A DNA stretch of 34,062 nt from Gillisia sp. (lineage in GTDB: Bacteria; Bacteroidota; Bacteroidia; Flavobacteriales; Flavobacteriaceae), in contig JAGXIL010000034.1 of NCBI GenBank assembly GCA_024635655.1, forward strand, positions 84,882 to 118,943. Reading direction: 5' to 3'. The notes beneath the pieces were generated by a model that was given only the letters and a program-made list of their open reading frames with translations, did no database searches and was not told where the DNA came from. How positions within the stretch are numbered: position 1 is the first letter of the stretch; the number at the start of each line of letters is the position of its first letter. A program made the translations under genes and the position numbers. This document shows, in pieces, positions 8,293-17,100 of the stretch.

Positions 8293-9396
8293 CTATTTAG
8301 CCGGGGTTTTTAACGCCTCATTAACGGTAATCTTGTTGCCTTCCTTAAAAGCGACAACATAACTGGAAGGAAAGCCCTGAGATTTTGCCTGTTGTTGAAG
8401 TTTTTGTGCTTCGGAATAACTGGAGGTTGCTCCGTAATAATACTTGTATAATTTATCCTCTTTTTCCCGGAAGACAGGAGATAAACCTTTAAAATTTGAT
8501 GATTTGGGATCTATTTTTTTAGAACTCGCTGCCAGCTGTACTTTAAAAGTAACGCTTTCATAAAGGTCAACATCAATTGCCGGAGGTACAACTTCTACCG
8601 CCAGGTCACCGGCGAGGTTTTCCAAAGTGGCTAAATTAATAGAATGGCTGTAATCTACTATAGCGGTAGTTATGGCCTCTGCCATTTTCTTTTGTCCGGC
8701 AGGACTATTTAAATATGGCCCTTCTTGTTTATTTGTTAGAAAACCAACTTCTATTAATACACTGGGCATATAGGTTTGATGGAGTACAATAAGGCCGGCC
8801 TGTTTTACTCCCCTGTTCTTCCTTTTCAGGTCATTGGTAAACTTTTTTTGAACAAAATCTGCCAGTAGTATGCTTTGATCCAGGAATTCTTCCTGTAAAA
8901 TTGACATTCCAATATGTGATTCAGGCGAATTTGGGTCAAACCCGTTGTAGGTTACATCATAATCTTCTTCCAAAAATATTACCGAGTTTTCCTTTTTTGC
9001 AACCTCAAAGTTGGTTTGATTTCTATTTAATCCAAGTACAAAGGTTTCAGTTCCGTAAGCCTGAGATTGGTGAGAATTACAATGTACTGATACAAATAGA
9101 TCAGCTTTTGCAGCGTTGGCAATTCTTCCACGTTGGTCTAAGGGAATGAAAACATCTTTGTCCCGGGTATAGACAACGTCAACGTTGGGGTTATTTTCAA
9201 GTTCTTTACCTATTTGAAGTACAATGTTCAAAGCGATTTCTTTTTCCTTAAATCCTCCCCCAAGATTGCCGGGATCTTTACCACCGTGACCGGCGTCAAG
9301 TACCACGACAAATTTATCGTCCTGCGCAATGGAAGTAGCGGTAAAAAGAAATGCTGAAAAAATTAATACGAAAAGTTTAAGATGGTTCGTTTTCAT
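8293..9396 (-). CDS. N-acetylmuramoyl-L-alanine amidase (Amidase_3) with C-terminal SPOR-like domain
   Basis: 367 aa with a signal peptide (residues 1-24, cut near SIAQ/D). Residues about 29-250 form a zinc amidase_3 domain: DAGHGG (H37), the EK pair in GFKEKEIAL (E51), SVHCNS (H105) and the catalytic Glu in VLIEVGFLTN (E216). This family cleaves the lactyl-amide bond between MurNAc and the stem peptide in the periplasm, mostly during cell separation. Residues about 283-355 (FKVQLAASSKK... to SSYVVAFKEG) look like a SPOR-type repeat that binds denuded glycan at the septum. It is the first gene of a minus-strand run with the MCE and redox genes and is divergent from lptD (86 bases between starts). 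Confidence 0.92.
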   Translation of the reverse strand: MKTNHLKLFVLIFSAFLFTATSIAQDDKFVVVLDAGHGGKDPGNLGGGFKEKEIALNIVLQIGKELENNPNVDVVYTRDKDVFIPLDQRGRIANAAKADLFVSVHCNSHQSQAYGTETFVLGLNRNQTNFEVAKKENSVIFLEEDYDVTYNGFDPNSPESHIGMSILQEEFLDQSILLADFVQKKFTNDLKRKNRGVKQAGLIVLHQTYMPSVLIEVGFLTNKQEGPYLNSPAGQKKMAEAITTAIVDYSHSINLATLENLAGDLAVEVVPPAIDVDLYESVTFKVQLAASSKKIDPKSSNFKGLSPVFREKEDKLYKYYYGATSSYSEAQKLQQQAKSQGFPSSYVVAFKEGNKITVNEALKTPAK

Positions 9397-9477
9397 ATAT
9401 GGTTAACGGTAGGTTTAGGGAGATTATTTTAATTATTTTATTTTTTGATTCCCAAAAGGAAGCTTAAAAAATATATG

Positions 9478-9485
9478 TAATTTTG
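9478..9485 (+). promoter_or_regulatory. candidate -7 element overlapping the annotated lptD start
   Basis: TAATTTTG matches TAnnTTTG exactly. The nearest upstream TTG (9445-9447) is 30 bases away, too far for a good -33 box, so support is partial. If used, transcription would begin near 9490, after the first possible TTG start of lptD, favouring the in-frame TTG at 9531. Confidence 0.35.
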
Positions 9486-12251
9486 ATTATTCAAAAAGCA
9501 AGCCAATTTACAAAAATAGCACTTAAAGCATTGCGGATAAACTCAGTTATTACTCTTTTTTTATTAGTTTTTATATTTCTGCTGCCGGGGTTTGTGTGGG
9601 CTCAGGAAATAAAAACAGAAAGCGGGGTTCGTGTAGAGGCGGCTGAAAGAGATTCGGTAGTGACTGTCATTGATTCTTTGAACCCTGCCGGGCAAATCGT
9701 GGTAAGGGATACCGTAGAAACAGATACTGTGAGGCCTCCCAGATTATTAACCGATATTGTAGAGTACGAAGCAGCAGATTATATGCGCCTTAGTCCGGGT
9801 GAAAACAGAATGTATCTTTATGATCAGGCTCAGATCATCTACGGAGAAATGGTGATCACCGCAGGACTTATTATTGTAGACAATGATAAAAATGAAGTCT
9901 ATGCCTATGGTATTCCCGATTCAACCGGCGCTTATTCACAGAAGCCTATTTTTACACAAGGGCAAAATACGGTAGAACCGGATTCTATTCGGTTTAATTT
10001 CACTTCACAAAAAGCCCTGGTATACAATTCCAGAACTACGGAAGGTGCTTTCAAAGTACTGGGCGAGGTCACCAAAAGAGAAAATGACTCTGTTTACTTT
10101 ATGCAGAATGTGAGATTTACCACATCTGAAAATGAAGAAGATCCGGATTATTTTTTCTTTGCCCGGCGCATTAAATTTGTTCCCAAGAAAAAGATCGTTA
10201 CCGGGCTTGTCAATATGTATATAGCCGATGTTCCTACACCGCTTGGTCTTCCGTTTGGGTATTTTCCTATGACAGAAGAACAAACTTCGGGATTTATTCT
10301 GCCTTCTTTTGGGCAAACCAATCAGCAGGGATACTTTTTACAAAACGGGGGTTATTATTTTGCGATCAGTGATTATGTAGATCTTATGGTGCTCGGGGAT
10401 TATTATACCAATGGGAGCTATGGGTTGAGAACAGAATCAAGTTATGCAAAGCGATACCGGTTTAGGGGAAATGTGAATCTGAGATATGAGAACAATCTCC
10501 AAAGTGAACGGGGATTCCCCGATTTTTCGCAAAGCACGAATTACAACCTGCAGTGGAACCATTCCCAGGACGCCAAGGCCAATCCATCCTCAAGGTTCTC
10601 GGCCTCTGTAAACCTTGGAAGCAGCAATTACTACCGGGAATCTGTCAATCAGGCTAATACGGCGAATGTCCTGAACAACTCTATGAGTTCTACAGTGTCA
10701 TACTCTAAAACCTTTGATGGAGAACCTCAGATAAATTATAGCGTCACCGCTACCCACAGGCAAAATATCAATACACAGGAAATAGATATGACCTTACCTA
10801 CTGTGCAGGCAAGTATGGGTAGGATTTTTCCATTAGCTCCCAAATTAGGAACTAAAAAAGGACTTATAGAAAATATCAATTTCCAATATAATGTAAGAGG
10901 TGAAAACCGCATTTTAACTTCAGATTCCCTTTTCTTTACTGCCGAAATGTTCAGGGATGCAAATTTTGGAGCGCAGCATAACATTCCTATTTCAACGAAC
11001 TTCAAGGTCCTTAAACACTTTAGTGTAAGTGCGAGTTCCAACTACCAGGAAAGCTGGGTTTTCAGAACCTTTGAGCGAGATTTTGACCCGGTGTCAAGAA
11101 GAGTGGTCATTACAGATACCATACGTGGTTTCGATTCTTTCAGAAGCTATAATTTCAGCACAAATATTGGAACTACCATTTACGGACTGGTAAACTTTGG
11201 CGCCGATAAAAAATATCAGGCGATAAGACACGTTATGAGGCCTTCCATCTCTTATAACATCAATCCTGCATTTGATCAATATTATGATGAGATAGAAGTT
11301 ATAAATGACCAGGACCCTACCCTGAACAGGTATGAAACCTATTCCAGGTTCACCGGGTCATTATACAGCCCTCCCGGCCAGATCTTTTCCAGTTCTATAG
11401 GTTTAAGTATCAGTAACAACCTGGAGGCCAAAGTCCGGGATCGGGACAGCACCGCAACCGAACCCAAGAAAGTAACTCTTTTAAATAATTTTAATGTCAG
11501 CACCTCCTATAATATGGCGCCCGATGGAGAAACTGACGCGCCAAGATTTTCACCTTTTGCCTTACGGGGTAGCGTACCCATTGTTCCCAATAAACTTGAT
11601 ATCAATCTTGCTGCCAACGTTGATATGTATGCATTAGATAATAATAACCGAAGGATCAATGAGTTAAACATTAGTAATGGTGGTAGCCTATTTCGATTCA
11701 CCAATGCCAATGTGAGCTTTGGGTACAGTTTTTCAAGTAAGGACTTTGCCGCCGGTGGGGAGGAAGAAACAGATCAACTTGAAAATGAAACCTTTAGAAA
11801 TGGCGGAAGGCCCGATGACCTCTTTGGTAAGGGAACCGATATTGACGGCACTTTTTTCGATGAGGAAGATGTTTTTGAAAATAAGGAGGAAGATGTGAAT
11901 AATGAATGGTATAATTATAAGATCCCATGGGACTTCCGGGTACAATATACCATGACCTATAATAACGTGGCAAGGCAAAATGAAATATCTTCTCACTCCA
12001 TCATGTTTTCCGGAGATGTGGAAATAGCCCCTAAATGGGTAATTGGAGGATCTTCAAGTTATGATATTAAAAATGCCGGCTTTGGGTTTACGCAATTGCG
12101 CTTTATGCGGGATCTGGATAGCTGGAGAATGAATTTTAGCTGGACTCCCTTTGGCCCAAGGTCTGCCTGGTATTTCTTTATTGGAATTAAATCTTCTATA
12201 CTTCAGGATATTAAATATGATAAGCGAAGAATACCTGATAGAAGGCTGTAA
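9483..12251 (+). CDS. lptD: LPS-assembly outer-membrane protein LptD (Bacteroidetes type)
   Basis: 922 aa as drawn. A signal peptide ends near GFVWAQ (residue 41); residues about 85-230 form the OstA/LptA-like periplasmic beta-jellyroll (ADYMRLSPGENRMYLYDQA, IYGEMVITAG), followed by a large beta-barrel rich in aromatic alternating strands up to the C-terminus. LptD with lipoprotein LptE inserts LPS into the outer leaflet. An acidic loop (about 755-810, rich in E and D) interrupts the barrel. Start is uncertain: there is no ATG; TTG at 9483 gives a 41-residue leader, while TTG at 9531 gives MRINSVITLFLLVFIF..., a normal-length signal peptide, and avoids a -7-like element that overlaps 9483. 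The gene is divergent from the amidase gene. Confidence 0.9.
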   Translation: MIIQKASQFTKIALKALRINSVITLFLLVFIFLLPGFVWAQEIKTESGVRVEAAERDSVVTVIDSLNPAGQIVVRDTVETDTVRPPRLLTDIVEYEAADYMRLSPGENRMYLYDQAQIIYGEMVITAGLIIVDNDKNEVYAYGIPDSTGAYSQKPIFTQGQNTVEPDSIRFNFTSQKALVYNSRTTEGAFKVLGEVTKRENDSVYFMQNVRFTTSENEEDPDYFFFARRIKFVPKKKIVTGLVNMYIADVPTPLGLPFGYFPMTEEQTSGFILPSFGQTNQQGYFLQNGGYYFAISDYVDLMVLGDYYTNGSYGLRTESSYAKRYRFRGNVNLRYENNLQSERGFPDFSQSTNYNLQWNHSQDAKANPSSRFSASVNLGSSNYYRESVNQANTANVLNNSMSSTVSYSKTFDGEPQINYSVTATHRQNINTQEIDMTLPTVQASMGRIFPLAPKLGTKKGLIENINFQYNVRGENRILTSDSLFFTAEMFRDANFGAQHNIPISTNFKVLKHFSVSASSNYQESWVFRTFERDFDPVSRRVVITDTIRGFDSFRSYNFSTNIGTTIYGLVNFGADKKYQAIRHVMRPSISYNINPAFDQYYDEIEVINDQDPTLNRYETYSRFTGSLYSPPGQIFSSSIGLSISNNLEAKVRDRDSTATEPKKVTLLNNFNVSTSYNMAPDGETDAPRFSPFALRGSVPIVPNKLDINLAANVDMYALDNNNRRINELNISNGGSLFRFTNANVSFGYSFSSKDFAAGGEEETDQLENETFRNGGRPDDLFGKGTDIDGTFFDEEDVFENKEEDVNNEWYNYKIPWDFRVQYTMTYNNVARQNEISSHSIMFSGDVEIAPKWVIGGSSSYDIKNAGFGFTQLRFMRDLDSWRMNFSWTPFGPRSAWYFFIGIKSSILQDIKYDKRRIPDRRL

Positions 12252-12339
12252 CGTAAATGGATGCAGCATTTAACAAGGGCTTGCCGGTAAGTTATATAAT
12301 AAGGAATAAAATAACATCACAAAATAGAAAACAGATCTT

Positions 12340-12720
12340 ATGAAAAAGATAATAAAAACTTCGAAGGCCCCTGCTCCAATAGGGCCTTATAATCAAGCCA
12401 TCCTAAGCGGAAATATGCTTTACACATCAGGTCAAATAGCGATAAATCCCGTGACTAACGAGTTGGAAGTAGAGAACCTGGAAGACGAAACCAGATTGGT
12501 TATGGAAAATTTAAAAGCTATTTTAACTGAAGCGGGAATGACATTTGAAAATGTGATAAAGACGTCGATCTTCATTTCTGACATGAACAACTTTTCAAGG
12601 ATCAATGCTGTTTACGGAGAATATTTTGATTCTGAAACCGCCCCTGCAAGAGAAACTGTAGAAGTAGCAAATCTTCCTAAATTCGTAAATATTGAAATTA
12701 GTGCTATTGCTGTGCAATAG
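12340..12720 (+). CDS. ridA: RidA family enamine/imine deaminase
   Basis: 126 aa, the normal RidA length. RidA hydrolyses reactive enamine/imine intermediates (such as 2-aminoacrylate from PLP enzymes) to 2-ketoacids and ammonia in the cytoplasm. Visible signature: APIGPYNQA (residues 12-20, Tyr17), YTSGQI (28-33), catalytic Arg104 in APARETVEV, and Glu119 near the C-terminus. Start ATG. It lies 88 bases after lptD, with nothing clear in that gap, so it could be transcribed from lptD or from its own promoter. Its last 17 bases overlap the 3' end of mgsA on the other strand. Confidence 0.94.
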   Translation: MKKIIKTSKAPAPIGPYNQAILSGNMLYTSGQIAINPVTNELEVENLEDETRLVMENLKAILTEAGMTFENVIKTSIFISDMNNFSRINAVYGEYFDSETAPARETVEVANLPKFVNIEISAIAVQ

Positions 12721-13075
12721 CTTTCATGAATAATCCGGCGGTTGCGGGATTTGTAGCGATAGGAATATCGTGAACATCGCAAATACGCATCAACATAAAG
12801 ATATCGGGTTCGTGAGGATGCTTATCGAGCGGGTCACGGAAGAAGATCACCATATCTACATTGCCTTCTGCTATGCGGGAGGCAATTTGCGCATCTCCTC
12901 CCAAGGGGCCCGACAGTAATTTTTCTACCGTAAATCCGGCGGTTTCGGTCTTTCTGCCGGTATTTCCTGTAGAAATTAAGTTTATATTTTTGGCCAGAAG
13001 AACTTCTCTGTTCTCATTTAGAAACTGGACCATTTCAGCTTTTTTTCCGTCGTGAGCAATAATTGCAATAGTCAT
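12704..13075 (-). CDS. mgsA: methylglyoxal synthase
   Basis: 123 aa. MgsA converts dihydroxyacetone phosphate into methylglyoxal and phosphate, a bypass of lower glycolysis when phosphate is short or sugar phosphates build up. Signature: AHDGKK (His8), the phosphate-binding STGNTG (35-40), GPLGGD with the catalytic base Asp61, FFRDP (78-82), PHEPD (His88, Asp91) and IPIATN (104-109). It is slightly shorter than the E. coli enzyme (152 aa) because it lacks the N-terminal extension. The ATG start is 2 bases after the pfkA stop, so it is translated from the pfkA transcript. Tail-to-tail overlap with ridA is 17 bases, with no terminator hairpin visible between them. Confidence 0.93.
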   Translation of the reverse strand: MTIAIIAHDGKKAEMVQFLNENREVLLAKNINLISTGNTGRKTETAGFTVEKLLSGPLGGDAQIASRIAEGNVDMVIFFRDPLDKHPHEPDIFMLMRICDVHDIPIATNPATAGLFMKAIAQQ

Positions 13076-13077
13076 AA

Positions 13078-14064
13078 TTAAGTAGATAATATATCTGAGA
13101 TCCTTAAAAGATCCTTGTTAATATTAGGTTTTGATTTTAATGCCAGTTCCAGGCTACAGGATTCGATCTGGTTATTAAGGAAACCAACCATTAGGTCTGT
13201 TTTGCCATCCAGGATAAGTTCCACGGCTTTAACACAAAGTCGGCTGGCGAGCACCCGGTCAAAGCAGGAAGGACTTCCTCCCCGTTGAATGTGCCCAAGA
13301 ACGGTCACCTTGGTTTCATAATACGGCAGGTTTTTAGTGACGTATTCAGCCAGTTCAAAAACATTCTTTCCTATCTTATCTCCTTCAGAAACGATTACAA
13401 TACTTGAAGTTTTGCCGGAACGACGACTTCTTTCCAATGAATCCAGTAACCGGTCAAGGCCCAGGTTTTCTTCAGGTATAAGAATTTCCTCTGCTCCTGC
13501 CCCTATTCCGCTGTTTAAGGCTATAAAACCGGCATCCCTTCCCATGACCTCCACAAAAAATAATCTATTATGAGAACTGGCTGTATCCCTTATCTTATCT
13601 ATTGCCTCTACAACAGTATTTAAAGCTGTGTCGTAGCCTATAGTGTAATTAGTGCCATAAATGTCATTATCAATAGTTCCGGGAACTCCGATTATTGGAA
13701 TTCCGTGTTCCTCTCTCAGGATCTTGCCTCCTCTAAAGGTTCCATCCCCTCCAATCAAAACCATGGCATCTATTTCAGCCTTTTTTAAATTATCTGCTGC
13801 TTTTTGCCTTCCTTCTACCGTAAGAAATTCTTTAGATCTAGCCGACTTTAAAATGGTCCCTCCCCTGGAAATAATATTGCGTACACTGCGCGCATTGAGT
13901 TCTTCATATTCTCCTTCGATCATTCCCTGAAAACCTCTGTAAAAACCTACACAACCCACGTGATAATATGCACAGGACCTAACAACTGCTCTAATAGCTG
14001 CATTCATTCCCGGAGAATCACCTCCTGATGTCATTACACCTATTCGCTTTATGTTTTTTGCCAT
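13078..14064 (-). CDS. pfkA: ATP-dependent 6-phosphofructokinase
   Basis: 328 aa, the standard length for the bacterial ATP-PFK. It phosphorylates fructose-6-phosphate to fructose-1,6-bisphosphate. Motifs: GVMTSGGDSPGMNAAIR (residues 9-25, ATP site), GGDGT (105-109; the Gly after Asp points to ATP and not pyrophosphate as donor), PGTIDND (128-134) with catalytic base Asp132, MGRDAGF (174-180), and GHIQRGG in the C-terminal half (fructose-phosphate/effector region). ATG start; a -7-like element lies 26 bases upstream. It forms a two-gene unit with mgsA. Confidence 0.96.
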   Translation of the reverse strand: MAKNIKRIGVMTSGGDSPGMNAAIRAVVRSCAYYHVGCVGFYRGFQGMIEGEYEELNARSVRNIISRGGTILKSARSKEFLTVEGRQKAADNLKKAEIDAMVLIGGDGTFRGGKILREEHGIPIIGVPGTIDNDIYGTNYTIGYDTALNTVVEAIDKIRDTASSHNRLFFVEVMGRDAGFIALNSGIGAGAEEILIPEENLGLDRLLDSLERSRRSGKTSSIVIVSEGDKIGKNVFELAEYVTKNLPYYETKVTVLGHIQRGGSPSCFDRVLASRLCVKAVELILDGKTDLMVGFLNNQIESCSLELALKSKPNINKDLLRISDILST

Positions 14065-14089
14065 TTAAGAAAATTATTGTTTAAAATTA

Positions 14090-14097
14090 CAAAGTTA
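14090..14097 (-). promoter_or_regulatory. candidate -7 element of pfkA-mgsA
   Basis: Minus-strand TAACTTTG, an exact TAnnTTTG match, 25 bases before the pfkA ATG, giving a leader of about 20 bases. No clear TTG is seen 17-23 bases further upstream, so confidence is moderate. Confidence 0.45.
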
Positions 14098-14155
14098 TAT
14101 CCAATATAGAACGGGGATAGAATTATTTAATCAAAACTTAATGAGAAAGAATTGT

Positions 14156-17100
14156 TTATTCATCGGGGAACCGGACATAAGCGGGGGCTGCAGATTTAGC
14201 AGAATTGTCTTCCTCTTCTTCTTCCCGAGATTTGGCGATTTCCTCATTCATGATCTTGGCAATTAGCTCTTTGAAGGTGTCAAAATCTACCGAGTAATTT
14301 AAACCTATTCCCTGGGTAAAACCTATTTCTTCCCCAATGAACTGGATATTGTTTTCGCGGTTAAAAACCTTTGCCCTCAAAGATCCATCCTCATTGAGTA
14401 AGAACTGGATCTCTACATCTCCTACGATCACAGATTCTGTTACTCCGCCAACAGGAACCCCTACAGCTCCATTGATCAAAACCCTGTCACTTATCTGGGT
14501 ACTTAAAGTTAATCCAAATCTATCTACCGTTTGCTGGTCTGGAGTACGATCTCCCTGCACATAATTCACCCCTACCTGGAATTTACCGTCCTCATCGGCA
14601 AATATATCATTCACCAGGCTTGATGCTCTTTCTACCAGGTTTCCTGTAATGGCATTCTGGCCAATGGCAAATTCGCTGTAGAAAGATCCCTGAGTTACCA
14701 GGAACAGGGCCTGAAGTTCCCTGCTGGCCCTGTCATTCATTCGGTATTCCAACTCTGAACGCACTACACTACTGGCATTTGGAAATTGCACATCAAAGGT
14801 GATATCCGGTTGTACGATCTGGCCTTGTAACAGGATCACAACCTCCACCGGTATTTTCCGGTTAAGAGATGGGTTTTCCAGCAATACTGCCGGATTGGCT
14901 TCTACAGTGTAAACTGCACTCACGTCAAGATCTGCCTGGGTAGGGCTTCCGTCCCAGTTAATGCTTCCTCCCGATTGTACACGGAAAACTTTTTGGACCA
15001 AACCGGCATATTTAAAATTATACACCCCTTCGTAAACCACGAAATCCCCCCACATATTAAATTTTCCGTTGGTGTTGATCTCAATAAGCATACTTCCTGC
15101 TCCTCTTCCGCGCAAGCTACTTCCGCTGGTTTGGTCTACTACTACCTCTACTTCAGCATCATTGGTAATATCCAGGTCAAAATTAAGAGTAAGGCCTTTT
15201 ACCTCCTGAAGAACGATCTCCTGCCCCGCCCGCCTGGAAGCTTTTTCTTCCGGACTTAAAAAATGTATATAGGAGTTATCCCCAACAGATTCCGCATCAT
15301 TTAACGGGATCTTAAATATGGTTCCTTTGGCTGTTGATGCATTTACGTCAATGACCAATTCATCTGTGGGCCCCTTTATAGTTGCACGGCCATCAATAAA
15401 GGCGGTTCCGTAATAAAGGGCATCTACTTCGGCTTCAGTATTGAGCACCAGCATTCTGTCACTGCTTATATCCAGGTCTAAAAACCATTGCTGAAAATTC
15501 CGGTGGGAGATATTCCCGTCGATCATTCCCCTGGTTCTGTGCCTTATATCGAGAATTTCAACATCATTAAAAATAAATTGCTGCGCAGTAAGGTCTACGA
15601 CAGCGGTATTGTTCATGTTATAATCTATATTGAGGTATGGGATCCTGAACCCTGCATCTTCCATCATGATCTGCCCGGTAATATCAGGATTTCGGTAATC
15701 TCCCGTGACTTTTGCATCCCCGGAAGCATAACCTCTTATATTGTCAATGGCCTCTCCTCCCAGAGGGCTAAAGGCTTCTAAATTCACATTTTGGAGGTTG
15801 ACATCAAGATCAATACTGGGGTTGTTACCGGCATTGATAGTCCCCACTGCGCTTAAGGATTCAAAACCTTTGCGGGCCAGGGTGGCATCAACGTTATACG
15901 AAGTTAGATTATTATTTCCCTCTACATCAATACTCAAATTCCCCATGGCAACATCATTTAAGACCAGGTCATCTACTGTGAGGGAGGTATTCGGAAAAAA
16001 TGCACCCTCCTCCTGTAATAGCTGTAGCCTTCCGTTCATGATCCCACTCATATCCAGGCTGTCAATATCGGGAGTGATCTTACCAATATCAACATCTTCA
16101 AATTCCATCCTGAAATTTTTATAGGTAGAATCCCTCATCTCCCCACTCAATCTTATGTTCTCCCCCCTGTGGCTCAGGACCAGGGAATCAACCATAATTT
16201 CCCTGAAGTTATTAGAGAACACGATCTTATTGCTTCTGTTGCTATTTTCATTAAGGAACCATACGTTCTCCTTAAATTTCACATCACTCCGCTGAATACC
16301 AACTACAGATTTATTTTCTTCGTTGATCGTATGGTATAGATTGAGATTGAAAACATCATCATTGTTATTACCTCCCTGAAATTCAGACCGAATAAATAAA
16401 GTATCCCTAAGCGTTACATTGATTAAACTGAATTCTGAGAAATTGTAAAAATTGGTGGAGACACTATCTGCTTCCACAAAAGTGTTGTACAGCGGATTGG
16501 TGTTATCTACCTGAAGATTGATATCTTCCATCATATTGCCAAAAGCCTCAATCTTTGGAGAGCGGAAGGTCAAACGAAATTCAGATTCGTCAGATTCAAC
16601 TCTTCCCCTTATGAAAGTATTTGGGGCAAGTGTAACCTCGGGATAAAAAACTTCTACGATCTTGTTGTAGATGTCAAAATCAAACTCCATATATTGATTG
16701 GTAGTGATAACATTAGGCCTGTAATTGGTATAAATACTACCCAACGAGTTTTCGATGAGAGCTCCAATTTCAGCGATCTTAAAATTTCCGGTTACCTGCC
16801 CGTCCAGGACATCCGGGGAGTTGACAGCAATGGTTCGGGTTCCTTCCTCATCAAAACTGGAGATCACACTTAGATCATCGAAATAATACAGATCATTTTG
16901 ATTTTGGTAAGTGGTATTGACAAGGTAAATGTTCCCCGCCATATCTTCAAGATCATTACCCTGCATATTTAAAATAACGTCTCCTTTTAAAATGGAAATG
17001 GAATCGCGTGAAATAAAATTCAGTTCATTTAAATTGGCATAACCAATTGAAGCTTCAAAATCATATTTATTCTCAGCGGTAGATACATCAACAAGGCCAT

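Noticed and set aside
10005..12269. Several antisense open frames of 60-100 codons inside lptD
   Set aside because: They are opposite a clear beta-barrel coding frame and show no domain, start context or conserved motif.
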